Part shown: one piece after another, positions 1 to 10,041 of the stretch | Layout: every line of letters starts with the position of its first letter | Position numbering within the stretch: position 1 is the first letter of the stretch | NCBI RefSeq assembly: GCF_020026915.1 | Contig: NZ_JAINUY010000001.1 | Coordinates: 434,001-498,000 of the forward strand | Reading direction: 5' to 3' | DNA length: 64,000 bases | Source of the DNA: Flavobacterium potami | GTDB lineage: Bacteria; Bacteroidota; Bacteroidia; Flavobacteriales; Flavobacteriaceae | Program-made: the position numbers and the translations under genes | The notes under the pieces: generated by a model | What the model was told of the DNA's origin: nothing | What the model saw: the letters and a program-made list of their open reading frames with translations, nothing else | The model's database searches: none

Positions 1-565
1 TATCAGAAATAATCTGGTTGTAAATTACTTCTACACTTTCAGGAATAAAAGCTTGCTCTAAATCTATTTCTAAAGCTAATGGAACTGCTTTGTCGCTTGC
101 TGCAGTTGCCGCATTATAAGGTTTTGCAAAAAGGTTAGCCAAATCAAAATAAGCCATTGCTCTTAAGGCGTAAGCTTCTCCGATTAATTGGTCTCTTTCT
201 GCAGAAGTTTCGATTTTTTTAGAAGCTTCGTTGATTAAAACATTGGTGTAAAAAATTACATTATATAAACTCGCATATTGAAAAGAGGTTGTAATCCTGT
301 CTGGATTAGCGTCTTTCCAAATGTAGATGTCTCTATAGTAGATAAAATCATCGCTAAATTCATTCAACGTAAGCTCGTCTGCGCGAACTTCAGTCAATGA
401 TTTATGTTGTGGATAAGTAGAATATGCTGTTGTTAAAACGGCACGAAATTGTGGTAATGTTTCCGGAATTACTTTACCTACAGGCGTTACATCCAGATAA
501 TCATCACAGCTGCTTACAGTAAGCGCTGCGATAAAAAACAATATATATTTTGAGTATTTTTTCAT
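1..565 (-). CDS. SusD/RagB-family outer-membrane lipoprotein (partial, C-terminus beyond window)
   Basis: I translated this from the ATG at 563-565 on the minus strand. The product starts with a lipoprotein signal ending in VSSC (Cys20), followed by DDYLDVTP, the usual opening of SusD proteins. Further on come the helical-repeat features of the family (RAMAYFDLANLFAKPYN). SusD proteins sit on the cell surface and close over the SusC channel to capture substrate. The start lies 12 bp after the susC stop, so the two genes are surely co-transcribed. The frame stays open to base 1, leaving about 188 residues here where the family usually has 450-600. Substrate cannot be read from the sequence; the neighbouring metalloprotease suggests peptides. 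Confidence 0.9.
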   Translation of the reverse strand, partial: MKKYSKYILFFIAALTVSSCDDYLDVTPVGKVIPETLPQFRAVLTTAYSTYPQHKSLTEVRADELTLNEFSDDFIYYRDIYIWKDANPDRITTSFQYASLYNVIFYTNVLINEASKKIETSAERDQLIGEAYALRAMAYFDLANLFAKPYNAATAASDKAVPLALEIDLEQAFIPESVEVIYNQIISD

Positions 566-577
566 CTTTTGATAGTA

Positions 578-3500
578 TTAAAAAGTAACATTACATCCTA
601 TAGTAAATGACTTAGGAACTGGCTGTGCATAAATATTTCCGTAAGTTTCAGGATCAAAGTAACCTTTGAAATCAGAACTAATTACAAATAAGTTTCTTGC
701 TTCAACATTAAGTCTAATACTTGAAATATTAATTTGATCTGTAAATGCCTTTGGTAATGTATAACCTAAACGCATACTGTTCAATCTCATATAACTCATT
801 TTATTTACCCAGGTATCCAGATAATTCATGGTTTTAATTTGATTTCCTCCAGAATACCATTGGTAAGCCATCCATGAATCTCCTGTTCCAGAAGTCTGGC
901 TTGTAATACCAGGCAGGTTTGAAGATGTATTTGTTGGTGACCAAGCATTCAGAATTCTAGTAGAATAATTTAATCCTCTGTCTACTTCTGCTCCGTAATA
1001 AGGTGGAGTTTCAACCATAGTTTGGTCTAAAGTAAAAGAAGCCACAATTGCTAGATCAAAATTACCCACTTTGAAAGTATTGGTAATACCTCCGGTATAT
1101 TTAGGGTCTCTATCTCCTAAATAAGTAAATAAATCTCTAAATTCTGCCGCAGATAAGTTAGATTGAGAAAACGCTCCTGGGAATACGTCTGCTAAAACAT
1201 CATACAATCCGAAGAAAGTCTGACTGTTTACTGTTTCTCCTTTTTTGTTTACGAATAATGGATTTCCGTTTTCATCAATTCCGTTTGTTTTAAATCCGAA
1301 AATTGCATTTACAGGACGTCCTTCTTTGTTTGGCATATAATCAGTATCACGAACTTCTATACGGTCAACATTACTCTTGTTTTGTGCAAGGTTAAAGTTG
1401 GTAGTCCATTTAAAGTTTGGACGATCAATATTTTTTGTTGCGATAGAAAGTTCGAAACCTTTATTGGTTACCTGAGCCCAGTTCATGTTTGTAAATTCAA
1501 AACCATTTTCTAATGGTAATGATCTATTACCTAATAAATCGGCACTTTTTCTTCCGTAAACATCGGCAATAATACTAATACGGTTGTGAAACAATCCAAG
1601 GTCTGCACCAATGTTTGTGCTCGTCGTTTTTTCCCAACGTAATTTTTCGTTAGGCGGATTAATTACTACAATTGTAGGTTCTATCTGCCCCGGAAGAATT
1701 GTTGTTGTTTTGTTTTCTCCTACAACAAATGGAGAAGTGTTTTTGTCGACATTTCCTTGTAAACCATAAGAACCTCTCAGTCTTAAGTTAGAAATAACAT
1801 TGCTGTCTTTTAAGAAGTTTTCCTGAGAAACCAACCAAGCTGCAGAAGTAGACCAAAGTGGCAAATATTTGTATTTTGGATCTACACCAAATAAATTAGA
1901 ACCATCATATCTTGCACTTCCAAAGAAAGTATATTTTCTGTTGTAGGTATAAGAAGCCGTTGCAAAGAAAGAAGCGTATGCATTTTCATTTTGCTCTTTG
2001 CGATAGGTTTTGTATTCAGAGTTGTTTGCCATGTCAGCATTCGGGAAAACGATTTGCTGTGTGGTTAAAGTGTTTTCATCAAAACCGAATCCTTTTGTGA
2101 AAATAGCAGTTTGATAATTTCTTCTTAGTTCATTACCAACCATAATTTCAACCTCATGTTTATCTGCAAAAACATTAGAGTAATTAAGGGTTGTTTTTAA
2201 ATTGTATTGAAAAAAGTCATTATTAGAATTTTCAATTACACCACCATTTGGAAGGAAATAATTAAAATTACCATTAGAAAAGTAACGTGATTTTTCTCTA
2301 TATCTTCTTGTGTAATAACTGTTTTGACCAGCATATTTCTCTGTACCACTATGGTCTAACTGAAGACCAAGTTGACTATTCGCTTTTAAATGATCTGTAA
2401 TTTTGTATTCTGCATCTAAAATCGCTTTTATGGCTCTTGTTTTTATATCGTAAGAAGTGTTTGCCCTTTCTTCTACAATATTAAATGGAATGTAACGATC
2501 AGAATATCCAGTGATATCTTGGTCATAATTATAACTTCCGTCAGCATTAAAAGGTGTCAGGTACGGATTTACATTTCTTACATAATTAGAAGGATTTGTA
2601 TTGGCACTTACATCGGTAACGTAAGATTTTGTTATAGATTCTGACCCAAAAAGGCCAACGCCAACTTTAAATCTATCCGATACTTCGTAGTTGTTTTTTA
2701 AAGTTAAATTGTAACGTTTGAAACCTGTTCCGATAGTTGTTCCTTGCTCATCATAAAAACCTGTAGAGAAATAGTAGTCTGATTTTTCGCCTCCACCAGA
2801 CATACTTAAACCATGCTGTGTATTGATAGCGTTTTGGTAAATTAAGTTCCCCCAGTTAAAATTGTTGTTTCTTAAAGCGTTAATAGAATTTTGAGTAGCT
2901 GGACTTAAAGCAGAAAATCCGCCATTTCTAAAAGTGTCCAATTCATTTGCTCCGTTTAAGATACGCGCTACTTGACCATTTGTATCTCTGTACGTTAAAT
3001 CGGAACGACTTGCCAAACCAAGTTCAAAATCAACTTTTTGGTTGGCATTCATTAAATTCAATTTATCAAAATCTGGTTTAAGTGTAACAAAAGTATTAGT
3101 GTTAACGTTAATTGTCATTTTACCACTTTTACCTTTTTTAGTGGTAATTACGATAACTCCATTGGCAGCACGCGCACCATAAATAGAAGTTGCCGCAGCA
3201 TCTTTTAAGATGGTAATGTCTTTAATATCATCAGGATTTAATCCAGCAATAGAATAATTGGTCAATAAATCGATGTTGTCTTTATCGTAGTTTTTAGGTA
3301 CATCCTGACTTTCTAATGGTAATCCGTCAAGAACCCAAAGAGGATCTTGAGATCCGTTAAGAGAAGCAGTTCCTCTAATTCTGATTTTAGCTGGTGCTCC
3401 CGGCGCTCCAGATGGTGTCGTTACAGCAACTCCCGCAACTTGTCCCAATAACATTTGGTCCACACTTGCAACTCCCGCTTGTTGAATATCAGCCATGTCT

Positions 3501-3919
3501 ACTTTTGCTATTGCAGAAGTCAACTTTCTTTTCTCAATTTTTTGATAACCGGTAACCACAACTTCCTGAAGTTTTCCAATATCAGATTTTAAGCTGATTG
3601 TATATTCTTTTTGAGAAGAAGATAAATCTAAAGTATACGCTTTGTAACCCATAAATGTTATTCTTAATGCGGTAACATTTTTAGGTACTTTTAATTGAAA
3701 TTTACCATCAAAATCTGAAGTAGTTCCGATGCTTTCACTTTGAATAATTCCAGCCATGGCTGTTTTGCTAGATATAGAATTGTTTTCTACGAAAATTGAC
3801 GCCCCTGGTACTGGCGATTTGTCGGTTTCGTCTAAAACAATACCCGAAATAGTTCGGGATTCCTGCGAATATCCTGCGATGGCCAGGAATAGCAGTAAGG
3901 CTTGTAAAATTTTTGTCAT
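578..3919 (-). CDS. SusC/RagA-family TonB-dependent outer-membrane transporter
   Basis: The protein has 1113 aa. It has a signal peptide (residues 1-18), a carboxypeptidase-regulatory-like beta domain (about 22-108), a TonB-box-like stretch EVVVTGYQ (about 118-125), a plug with the SusC signatures QDPLWVLDGLPL and ILKDAAATSIYGARAANG, then a long beta-barrel ending in the aromatic C-terminus NVTF. It would import a substrate bound by the SusD partner encoded 12 bp downstream, powered by TonB. There is no extra N-terminal STN signalling domain, so an ECF-sigma/anti-sigma route of control is not indicated. The start lies 15 bp after the metalloprotease stop, which makes an operon protease-susC-susD. 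Substrate is unknown. Confidence 0.95.
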   Translation of the reverse strand: MTKILQALLLFLAIAGYSQESRTISGIVLDETDKSPVPGASIFVENNSISSKTAMAGIIQSESIGTTSDFDGKFQLKVPKNVTALRITFMGYKAYTLDLSSSQKEYTISLKSDIGKLQEVVVTGYQKIEKRKLTSAIAKVDMADIQQAGVASVDQMLLGQVAGVAVTTPSGAPGAPAKIRIRGTASLNGSQDPLWVLDGLPLESQDVPKNYDKDNIDLLTNYSIAGLNPDDIKDITILKDAAATSIYGARAANGVIVITTKKGKSGKMTINVNTNTFVTLKPDFDKLNLMNANQKVDFELGLASRSDLTYRDTNGQVARILNGANELDTFRNGGFSALSPATQNSINALRNNNFNWGNLIYQNAINTQHGLSMSGGGEKSDYYFSTGFYDEQGTTIGTGFKRYNLTLKNNYEVSDRFKVGVGLFGSESITKSYVTDVSANTNPSNYVRNVNPYLTPFNADGSYNYDQDITGYSDRYIPFNIVEERANTSYDIKTRAIKAILDAEYKITDHLKANSQLGLQLDHSGTEKYAGQNSYYTRRYREKSRYFSNGNFNYFLPNGGVIENSNNDFFQYNLKTTLNYSNVFADKHEVEIMVGNELRRNYQTAIFTKGFGFDENTLTTQQIVFPNADMANNSEYKTYRKEQNENAYASFFATASYTYNRKYTFFGSARYDGSNLFGVDPKYKYLPLWSTSAAWLVSQENFLKDSNVISNLRLRGSYGLQGNVDKNTSPFVVGENKTTTILPGQIEPTIVVINPPNEKLRWEKTTSTNIGADLGLFHNRISIIADVYGRKSADLLGNRSLPLENGFEFTNMNWAQVTNKGFELSIATKNIDRPNFKWTTNFNLAQNKSNVDRIEVRDTDYMPNKEGRPVNAIFGFKTNGIDENGNPLFVNKKGETVNSQTFFGLYDVLADVFPGAFSQSNLSAAEFRDLFTYLGDRDPKYTGGITNTFKVGNFDLAIVASFTLDQTMVETPPYYGAEVDRGLNYSTRILNAWSPTNTSSNLPGITSQTSGTGDSWMAYQWYSGGNQIKTMNYLDTWVNKMSYMRLNSMRLGYTLPKAFTDQINISSIRLNVEARNLFVISSDFKGYFDPETYGNIYAQPVPKSFTIGCNVTF

Positions 3920-3934
3920 GTTTTTGGTTGTGTA

Positions 3935-6532
3935 TTAAAAGGTTGTATTATTTAGGGCTTTTTCGATTCGTTGGATCAAATCGCGGTAATGGTTTTGGGT
4001 AGATTGGTCTCCTGTATTCTTTTTAGTTTTTAATAATTGAAGGATTTTATTTAATTCTCCTTTTTTATCTGAAGTTACTTCTGTAACTCTTTTTAAAGAT
4101 GACTGATTGATATTTCGTACCATATGAGCATCATCTAAATAACTGCAAAGATGAGGCATATTTAAAGTCTGTTGAATATCCAGTAGTTTTTTTGCATCTG
4201 TTTTTTCAAACAATTTGTTTGTTGAAACAATTAAAACATCTACATAATTTTTTTGCGTCATACGCTCTAAAATCGATAATGATTTATTTGCAATTGTTCC
4301 TGCAAATACGTTCTGATGCATTTTTTTAAACAAGTCATTTACGGTAAAAACAGGGTCTTTGGATTTATTTCGCTGATACAATTCGTTTTCCGTCATTCGA
4401 AGCAAACGATCATCGCTGAATAAATCGTACAGAATACTGTATTGCAATTCTCTCGAAAGTGTATATGGCGTATATTCGTAAGGGCCAAGTGGAGAATCTT
4501 TCAACGGATTTGTTTTGTCTAAAATGTCATTGAAAAACAACCATTGCGGAATCGTAAGTACATTTTTAGCTAAATAATCAGCAGCTCTTTTTTGCATTGT
4601 TGCCGGAACCGGAATATAACTTTGTTTGTTGTCTCCATGAACGGTTTGATTCAAATAAACTCCACCAATATTATTCATTACATGACGGTTGTATAACTGC
4701 CATTGACCGATTGTTCCGATGTATAATTTTCCAGTTTCATAATAAGACTGATCTTTATCGTAAGTCCAATTGATGATATTGTCTACAACACGTTTTAAGT
4801 TTTTTAAACCGTATTCGCTGGCTTTAACTGCATCATTTCCTAAATCTTCAGACTGTGAACGCGGATCAACAATGCTTTCTTGCTGTTCTCCGTAGAAATA
4901 AATTGGATCGTTTTGGTGTTTTGCAATTAAAGTATTTAGGTTTAAAGTCTCATTATCATTTGGACCAAACCATCTGTAACCCCATTCGATAGCATATTTG
5001 TCATATTCCCCAATTTTTGGAGTAATCACCGTTACATTATCTTCTGGTTGAGCTACATAATTGTAACGAGCATAATCCATAATTGATGGAGCAGTTCCGC
5101 CCATTTTTGCTGTGAATTCTTTAGAACGAAGAGATTCAACATCATAAGCAAAAGAAGAACCCATATTGTGTTTTAGACCAAAAGTGTGCCCAACCTCATG
5201 AGAAGAGACAAAACGGATCGCTTCTCCCATATGTTCGTCGCTGAATTTATTTCCTCTGGCTTTAGGATCAATTGGACCTGTTTGAATACGCATCCAACTT
5301 TGAAGCGAAGTCATAACATTATGCCACCAGATAATATCGGCTTCTATAATTTCACCACTTCTTGGGTCAACGACAGAAGGACCCATCGCATTCGATTTTG
5401 GAGATGCTGCGTATGTAATTACAGAATAACGAACGTCATCAATATCAAAATCTAAATCTTTTTCAGTAGGTTCTTTTGCAATAACAGCATTTTTAAATCC
5501 TGCTTTTTCAAAAGCTGCCTGCCAATCGTGTACGCCATCAATAATATACTTTCTCCACTGGATTGGAGTAGAAGGATCGATGTAATAAACGATTGGTTTT
5601 TTCGGCTCCACTAATTCACCTTTTAAATATCGTTCTTCATCTTCTTTTTTGGGTTCTAGGCGCCAACGGGTAATCAATTCTTTTTCAAGCATTGCCTGCT
5701 GTGCATCGGCAAAATACCAATGCTTTTCGCTAAAAAAGCCAATTCGTTTATCAGAAAAACGAGGTTCCATTGGAGTTTTATCCAATAAAATAATATTACT
5801 TGTTACGCCAAGCGTTACAGACAAAGCTGGACCGCCTTCGCTTACAGAAGTTGTGAGTTGTGACTTCACCACAATATTTTGAGGAAAAGATTTTAAACCT
5901 TCAATATAAGAAAGCTCAGATTTAACAGAACCGCCAAAACCAATGTTGCTCAAAACATCATTGAAGCTTTTTTGTTTTCCGTCAAAAATCTTATTTACTT
6001 TAATAACAACAGAAGTCGAATCATTATTTTTAGTTTCAATATCAAAAACTTCAATAATAGATTCTGCAAAATTATTTTTAACCGATGTTGTAATCGCATC
6101 TTCTTTTGGCGAAGAAACTTTAGGAACATACGATTTTACCCAGACTTTCTTTGCAATTGTATCTTTATAAAAACTAATAATCTTGTTTTCATAATTCATT
6201 CCTTTGTTTAAACCTGCTTCGTTTACCTGAAAAGGAACTTGAGATAATTTGTTGACAACCAGAAATTCTCTTTTAAATAAACTATCCTGGATTTCAAAAT
6301 AAACATCGGTTTTGACTTGAATAATATTAAAAAGACCTTTTTTAACGGTGCCTTTTTTAACAAGGTCATCGTATTTTTTACCTTTTTTAGAATCGGTAGA
6401 ATCTTTTTTAATTTCAGTGGTCTCTTCTTTTTTGTCTTTCTTTTTCTTTTGAGAATGAACAGTAAGAGGTGATAATAATAATAGAAGTATGCAAAATGTT
6501 ATCAAATTATGCAGGAATGCCTTTTCATTCAT
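3935..6532 (-). CDS. Secreted zinc metalloprotease (DUF5117/DUF4953-like, metzincin motif)
   Basis: The protein has 865 aa. An N-terminal hydrophobic segment (about 8-27) is followed by a Lys/Glu/Asp-rich linker (about 28-60). The catalytic motif HEVGHTFGLKH begins at His445 and matches the metzincin pattern HExxHxxGxxH; a later SIMDYARYNY resembles the Met-turn. Length and layout match the large Bacteroidota proteases annotated as DUF5117/DUF4953. It would cleave proteins or peptides outside the cytoplasm. The gene sits 15 bp upstream of susC in the same direction, so a role in producing peptides for the SusCD importer is a fair inference. There is no type IX secretion tail visible; the C-terminus is lysine-rich. 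The protease class is secure, the substrate is unknown. Confidence 0.88.
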   Translation of the reverse strand: MNEKAFLHNLITFCILLLLLSPLTVHSQKKKKDKKEETTEIKKDSTDSKKGKKYDDLVKKGTVKKGLFNIIQVKTDVYFEIQDSLFKREFLVVNKLSQVPFQVNEAGLNKGMNYENKIISFYKDTIAKKVWVKSYVPKVSSPKEDAITTSVKNNFAESIIEVFDIETKNNDSTSVVIKVNKIFDGKQKSFNDVLSNIGFGGSVKSELSYIEGLKSFPQNIVVKSQLTTSVSEGGPALSVTLGVTSNIILLDKTPMEPRFSDKRIGFFSEKHWYFADAQQAMLEKELITRWRLEPKKEDEERYLKGELVEPKKPIVYYIDPSTPIQWRKYIIDGVHDWQAAFEKAGFKNAVIAKEPTEKDLDFDIDDVRYSVITYAASPKSNAMGPSVVDPRSGEIIEADIIWWHNVMTSLQSWMRIQTGPIDPKARGNKFSDEHMGEAIRFVSSHEVGHTFGLKHNMGSSFAYDVESLRSKEFTAKMGGTAPSIMDYARYNYVAQPEDNVTVITPKIGEYDKYAIEWGYRWFGPNDNETLNLNTLIAKHQNDPIYFYGEQQESIVDPRSQSEDLGNDAVKASEYGLKNLKRVVDNIINWTYDKDQSYYETGKLYIGTIGQWQLYNRHVMNNIGGVYLNQTVHGDNKQSYIPVPATMQKRAADYLAKNVLTIPQWLFFNDILDKTNPLKDSPLGPYEYTPYTLSRELQYSILYDLFSDDRLLRMTENELYQRNKSKDPVFTVNDLFKKMHQNVFAGTIANKSLSILERMTQKNYVDVLIVSTNKLFEKTDAKKLLDIQQTLNMPHLCSYLDDAHMVRNINQSSLKRVTEVTSDKKGELNKILQLLKTKKNTGDQSTQNHYRDLIQRIEKALNNTTF

Positions 6533-6618
6533 CAGATGTTAAGTTTAGGTTAATTTTTGAGCCGAAACTATTTGATTTTAGTTCAGAAAAAAAACAAAAG
6601 GGAGTGAATGGCTTTTTT

Positions 6619-8190
6619 TTAGGAGTGAATGGATAGTAATGGAAGGATACAGACAAAAGTGCCATCTTTTTCTGATGTCTTAAATTCGCTTTTAGAGTAA
6701 TAATTATAAATACTCTTCAGATAGTTTAATCCAAATTTTGTACTTGTTTCTGCATTCAGTTTCTTTTGGAGATTGTTGCTGATGATGACTTGATCGCTTT
6801 TGATCAGGATTTTTGTAGTTAATGGACTTTCCTGTGTTGCTGAATTGTGTTTAATAGCATTTTCAACCACAATCTGAAGAGCAAGATATGGGATGTATTT
6901 GTTTAACGCAGTTTCGTTTTCTATTTCAATAGAAAAGAATAATTCTTCCTTAAAACGGGTCTGCTGCAAAAAGATATATTTTTCTATAAATAAAAGTTCA
7001 TCCTTTAAAGGAACAATGTTCTTTTCTGGCGGATCAATTAAATAACGATAAATACGAGATAAATTCAATGTGAATTTCTGTGCCACTTTAATATCGCTTC
7101 CAATAAGCATATAAAGTGAATTCAACGAATTAAACAAAAAATGCGGATTAATTTGCTCCTTTAATTGCTGCAGCTGGATCAATGCTTTTTCTTTAATTAT
7201 CTTTTCGTTTTCTACCAAAAGTTTGTTTTTCTCTTCAATAACAATTCCCTTTTCTCTGTAAGCGCGTCTGTTGGCATAAGAGAAAAGATAGAAAATCAAC
7301 AGTAACATTACCGTTGTAATAGAATAAATTAAAGTAGAATATTTTTTAATCTGCGCGACATTTTCATCCACAAAAATTTTAGGGAAGTTAACGCAGACAA
7401 ACCAATTTGAATTTTTTACATCTAATTTCTTAGTAAAGCGAATAACATCCAATTTTAAAAACTCAGACATTGTAATTCTCTTTGCAAAATCCTGTTTTTT
7501 GGTGAATATCGTATCAGAAGCCTGAAAAGAAGAAACCCTAAAAATGTTTTTTCCAATAAAAGCCGCTTCAGGATGGTAAACACAGGTGCCTTTTTTATCA
7601 AAAACAAAAGCATAATTAGAAGCCGTTTTGTCTATTTTTGAAATATAAGTATGAAGCAAACCCAAATCAATATCATAACCATATCGAACGGTTGTTTTAT
7701 TTGCGGAGACAAGTTTGAAATAAATGCGCCAAATCCAATCCTTTCCATGAGGAATAACAATACTAATATGTTGTTTGATTTTATTTTGAAAAAGAAAATT
7801 TTTTATGTCTTTTTTGGTTTCGTCTGAGATTTCATTATTTCCATAATGAATACTGTTTTCATTAATCTGAAACCAATTATGTACAATCAGTTTATTATTC
7901 GCTTGAAGCGAAGAAAGTAATTGTAAATTATTATCAAGATTCGAAACGTTGCTTATTTGTAAAACATGCTGGATCTTTTTTTCCTGTTCCAGAAATTTTG
8001 ATAATTCTTGAGATAAAAATTCCTGTTTTTTAATGAAGTTACGCTGCGCCATATCTTCGTTCGATTTTTCGGTCAAATCAGTAATCAAATTACTTAAAAT
8101 GTAAACCGAAGAAACCGTAATAAGAATTGAAACAATGACGTAAATTACGAACGCTCTTCTTGAAGTAATATTTTTTAGTCTAAATTTCAA
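6619..8190 (-). CDS. LytS-type membrane sensor histidine kinase
   Basis: The protein has 523 aa. Transmembrane helices lie at about 14-36 and 282-305, framing an extracytoplasmic sensor region of roughly 240 residues that looks Cache-like (YAFVFDKKGTCVYHP). A short coiled coil follows, then a His_kinase domain with the motif INPHFLFNSLNSLY (phospho-acceptor His350) and a degenerate ATPase with the N-box VVENAIKHN. Kinases of this class usually pair with a LytTR response regulator; none is encoded beside it here. It starts 16 bp after the ABC exporter gene, and the metalloprotease starts 86 bp downstream, so it may sense substrate for the SusCD locus. That role is inference from position. Confidence 0.9.
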   Translation of the reverse strand: MKFRLKNITSRRAFVIYVIVSILITVSSVYILSNLITDLTEKSNEDMAQRNFIKKQEFLSQELSKFLEQEKKIQHVLQISNVSNLDNNLQLLSSLQANNKLIVHNWFQINENSIHYGNNEISDETKKDIKNFLFQNKIKQHISIVIPHGKDWIWRIYFKLVSANKTTVRYGYDIDLGLLHTYISKIDKTASNYAFVFDKKGTCVYHPEAAFIGKNIFRVSSFQASDTIFTKKQDFAKRITMSEFLKLDVIRFTKKLDVKNSNWFVCVNFPKIFVDENVAQIKKYSTLIYSITTVMLLLIFYLFSYANRRAYREKGIVIEEKNKLLVENEKIIKEKALIQLQQLKEQINPHFLFNSLNSLYMLIGSDIKVAQKFTLNLSRIYRYLIDPPEKNIVPLKDELLFIEKYIFLQQTRFKEELFFSIEIENETALNKYIPYLALQIVVENAIKHNSATQESPLTTKILIKSDQVIISNNLQKKLNAETSTKFGLNYLKSIYNYYSKSEFKTSEKDGTFVCILPLLSIHS

Positions 8191-8206
8191 AGAATACCAT
8201 TATGAC

Positions 8207-9961
8207 TTAATTCGCAACAGCAAATTGCGAGTCATATAAATTTTTATAGTACCCATCAGTTTTTTGTAATAATTCCTGATGCGTTCCTTGTTCAACAATC
8301 AATCCTTTATCCATCACCACAATCTTGTCTGCATTTACAATTGTTGCTAGTCTGTGCGCTATAATAATAGAAGTTCTTCCTTTTGTAATCGTTTCAGTTG
8401 CGCGCTGAATCATTTCTTCAGAATAGGTGTCAATAGAAGAAGTCGCTTCATCCAAAATCAAAATACTCGGATTACTTACGTAAGAACGTAAAAAAGCAAT
8501 CAACTGGCGTTGACCAGAAGAAAGCATAACGCCTCGTTCTTTTACATCAAAATCATAATTATTCGGAAGGTTCATAATAAAATCATGAACACCAATTTTC
8601 TTTGCTGCATCAATTACTTTTTCGCGGGTAATTTCAGGATTATGCAAAGTGATGTTGTTGTAAATCGTATCAGCAAACAAAAACACATCTTGTAAAACCA
8701 CAGCGATTTGTTTTCTTAAGGAAGCCAAAGTATAGTTTTCGATATTTTCTCCATCAATGGAAATGGTTCCACCGTTGATTTCGTAAAAACGATTCAATAA
8801 ATTAATAATAGTCGATTTTCCTGCTCCGGTAGATCCAACAATTGCAATCGTTTGTCCGGCAGAAACAGATAGATTAATTCCTTTTATGACTTCTTCTTCC
8901 GGAATATAACTAAAACGAACTTCATTAAATTCGATACTTCCGTTAAAAACAGGAGCTTCAATTTTTCCAGTATCCTGAATATGATCTTGTGTGTCAATAA
9001 TATCAAAAACACGATTGGCAGCAATCATTCCTAATTGCATCTCATTAAATTTATCCGCAATTTGACGAAGCGGATTGAAAAGCATTCCGATAAACATCGT
9101 ATACGAAAATAAATCTCCAAAGGTCGTAAAATGATCTCCGTTTAAAATTCTGAATCCACCATAAACCACAACTAAACCTAACGTAATAGAAGAAATGATA
9201 TCGGCAATCGGGAAGAATATCGAGTTGTATAAAATTGTTTTAATCCAAGCAACTCGGTGTTTGTTATTGATTTCTTTAAAGTTTTCGGCTTCTATTTTTT
9301 CACGGTTGAAAAGCTGAACGATTTTCATTCCCGTAACACGTTCCTGCACAAAAGAGTTCATGTTAGCAATTTGTGTACGAACTTCCTCGAAAGCAATCTG
9401 CATTTTACGTTGAAAGATTCTTGTAATATAAACCAAGATCGGCATGGCAACAACCACAATCCAGGTTAGTTTCCAATTCATATAAAACATAAAAATCAGC
9501 ACGACTAGCATTTTCATCAAATCACTGATAATCATGAATAAACCCTGACTGAAGATACGGGCAATTGACTCAATATCAGAAACTGCACGCGTAACAAGCT
9601 GACCAACGGGCACCAAATCAAAATACTTCATTCTGAAACTCAAAATGTGTTTGAAAAGTTTTGTTCTGATATCTTTTACAATGTCTTGTCCTAGCCAGTT
9701 TGCCCAATAAACAAAGTAAAATTGAGAGAAAACCTCCATGAGCAAAACTGCACCCATTAAAATAATGTACAACAATAAACCCATTTTGTCATGAGTCTTA
9801 ATATAGCCGTCGACCGTTTCTTTTAGTAAATAAGGGCGAAGTGCTGCAAAAATAGAAAGCGAAATGGCAAAAATAATTACGCCGTAATAACGCCATTTAT
9901 AAGGCTTTGTATATTTTAAAATTCTTTTAAATAATCCAGTATCAAATGCTTTTGCTTTCAT
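8207..9961 (-). CDS. ABC exporter, fused permease-ATPase (MsbA/MdlB-like)
   Basis: The protein has 584 aa: a six-helix membrane domain (about 20-310) followed by a nucleotide-binding domain with Walker A GSTGAGKST, the ABC signature LSSGQRQ, Walker B ILILDEATSSID and the H-loop IIAHRLAT. This is the half-transporter layout, which works as a homodimer to export lipids, drugs or peptides. The sequence does not tell the cargo. It ends 16 bp before the sensor kinase, so the two are likely in one transcript. The start ATG fits the conserved N-terminus, with the first helix at about residue 20. It lies 80 bp downstream of truA, with a repeat between them. Confidence 0.93.
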   Translation of the reverse strand: MKAKAFDTGLFKRILKYTKPYKWRYYGVIIFAISLSIFAALRPYLLKETVDGYIKTHDKMGLLLYIILMGAVLLMEVFSQFYFVYWANWLGQDIVKDIRTKLFKHILSFRMKYFDLVPVGQLVTRAVSDIESIARIFSQGLFMIISDLMKMLVVLIFMFYMNWKLTWIVVVAMPILVYITRIFQRKMQIAFEEVRTQIANMNSFVQERVTGMKIVQLFNREKIEAENFKEINNKHRVAWIKTILYNSIFFPIADIISSITLGLVVVYGGFRILNGDHFTTFGDLFSYTMFIGMLFNPLRQIADKFNEMQLGMIAANRVFDIIDTQDHIQDTGKIEAPVFNGSIEFNEVRFSYIPEEEVIKGINLSVSAGQTIAIVGSTGAGKSTIINLLNRFYEINGGTISIDGENIENYTLASLRKQIAVVLQDVFLFADTIYNNITLHNPEITREKVIDAAKKIGVHDFIMNLPNNYDFDVKERGVMLSSGQRQLIAFLRSYVSNPSILILDEATSSIDTYSEEMIQRATETITKGRTSIIIAHRLATIVNADKIVVMDKGLIVEQGTHQELLQKTDGYYKNLYDSQFAVAN

Positions 9962-9969
9962 TTATTTTT

Positions 9970-10035
9970 AAGCTTTAAGCTTTAGGCTTTAAGCTTTAGG
10001 CAAAAGTTTGGAGCTTATTGCCTACAGCTTATAGC
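9970..10035. repeat. Heptanucleotide AAGCTTT tandem repeat with imperfect inverted repeat
   Basis: Bases 9970-10000 consist of 7-bp units of the type AAGCTTT/AGGCTTT. The arm 9986-10003 pairs with 10018-10035 at 16 of 18 positions, giving a possible hairpin between truA and the ABC gene. Function unknown. Confidence 0.6.
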
Positions 10036-10041
10036 TTATTG

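Noticed and set aside
6601..6632. Direct repeat GGAGTGAATGG as a regulatory site
   Set aside because: Two 11-bp copies at the end of the kinase gene are best explained by chance or local duplication; no other support.
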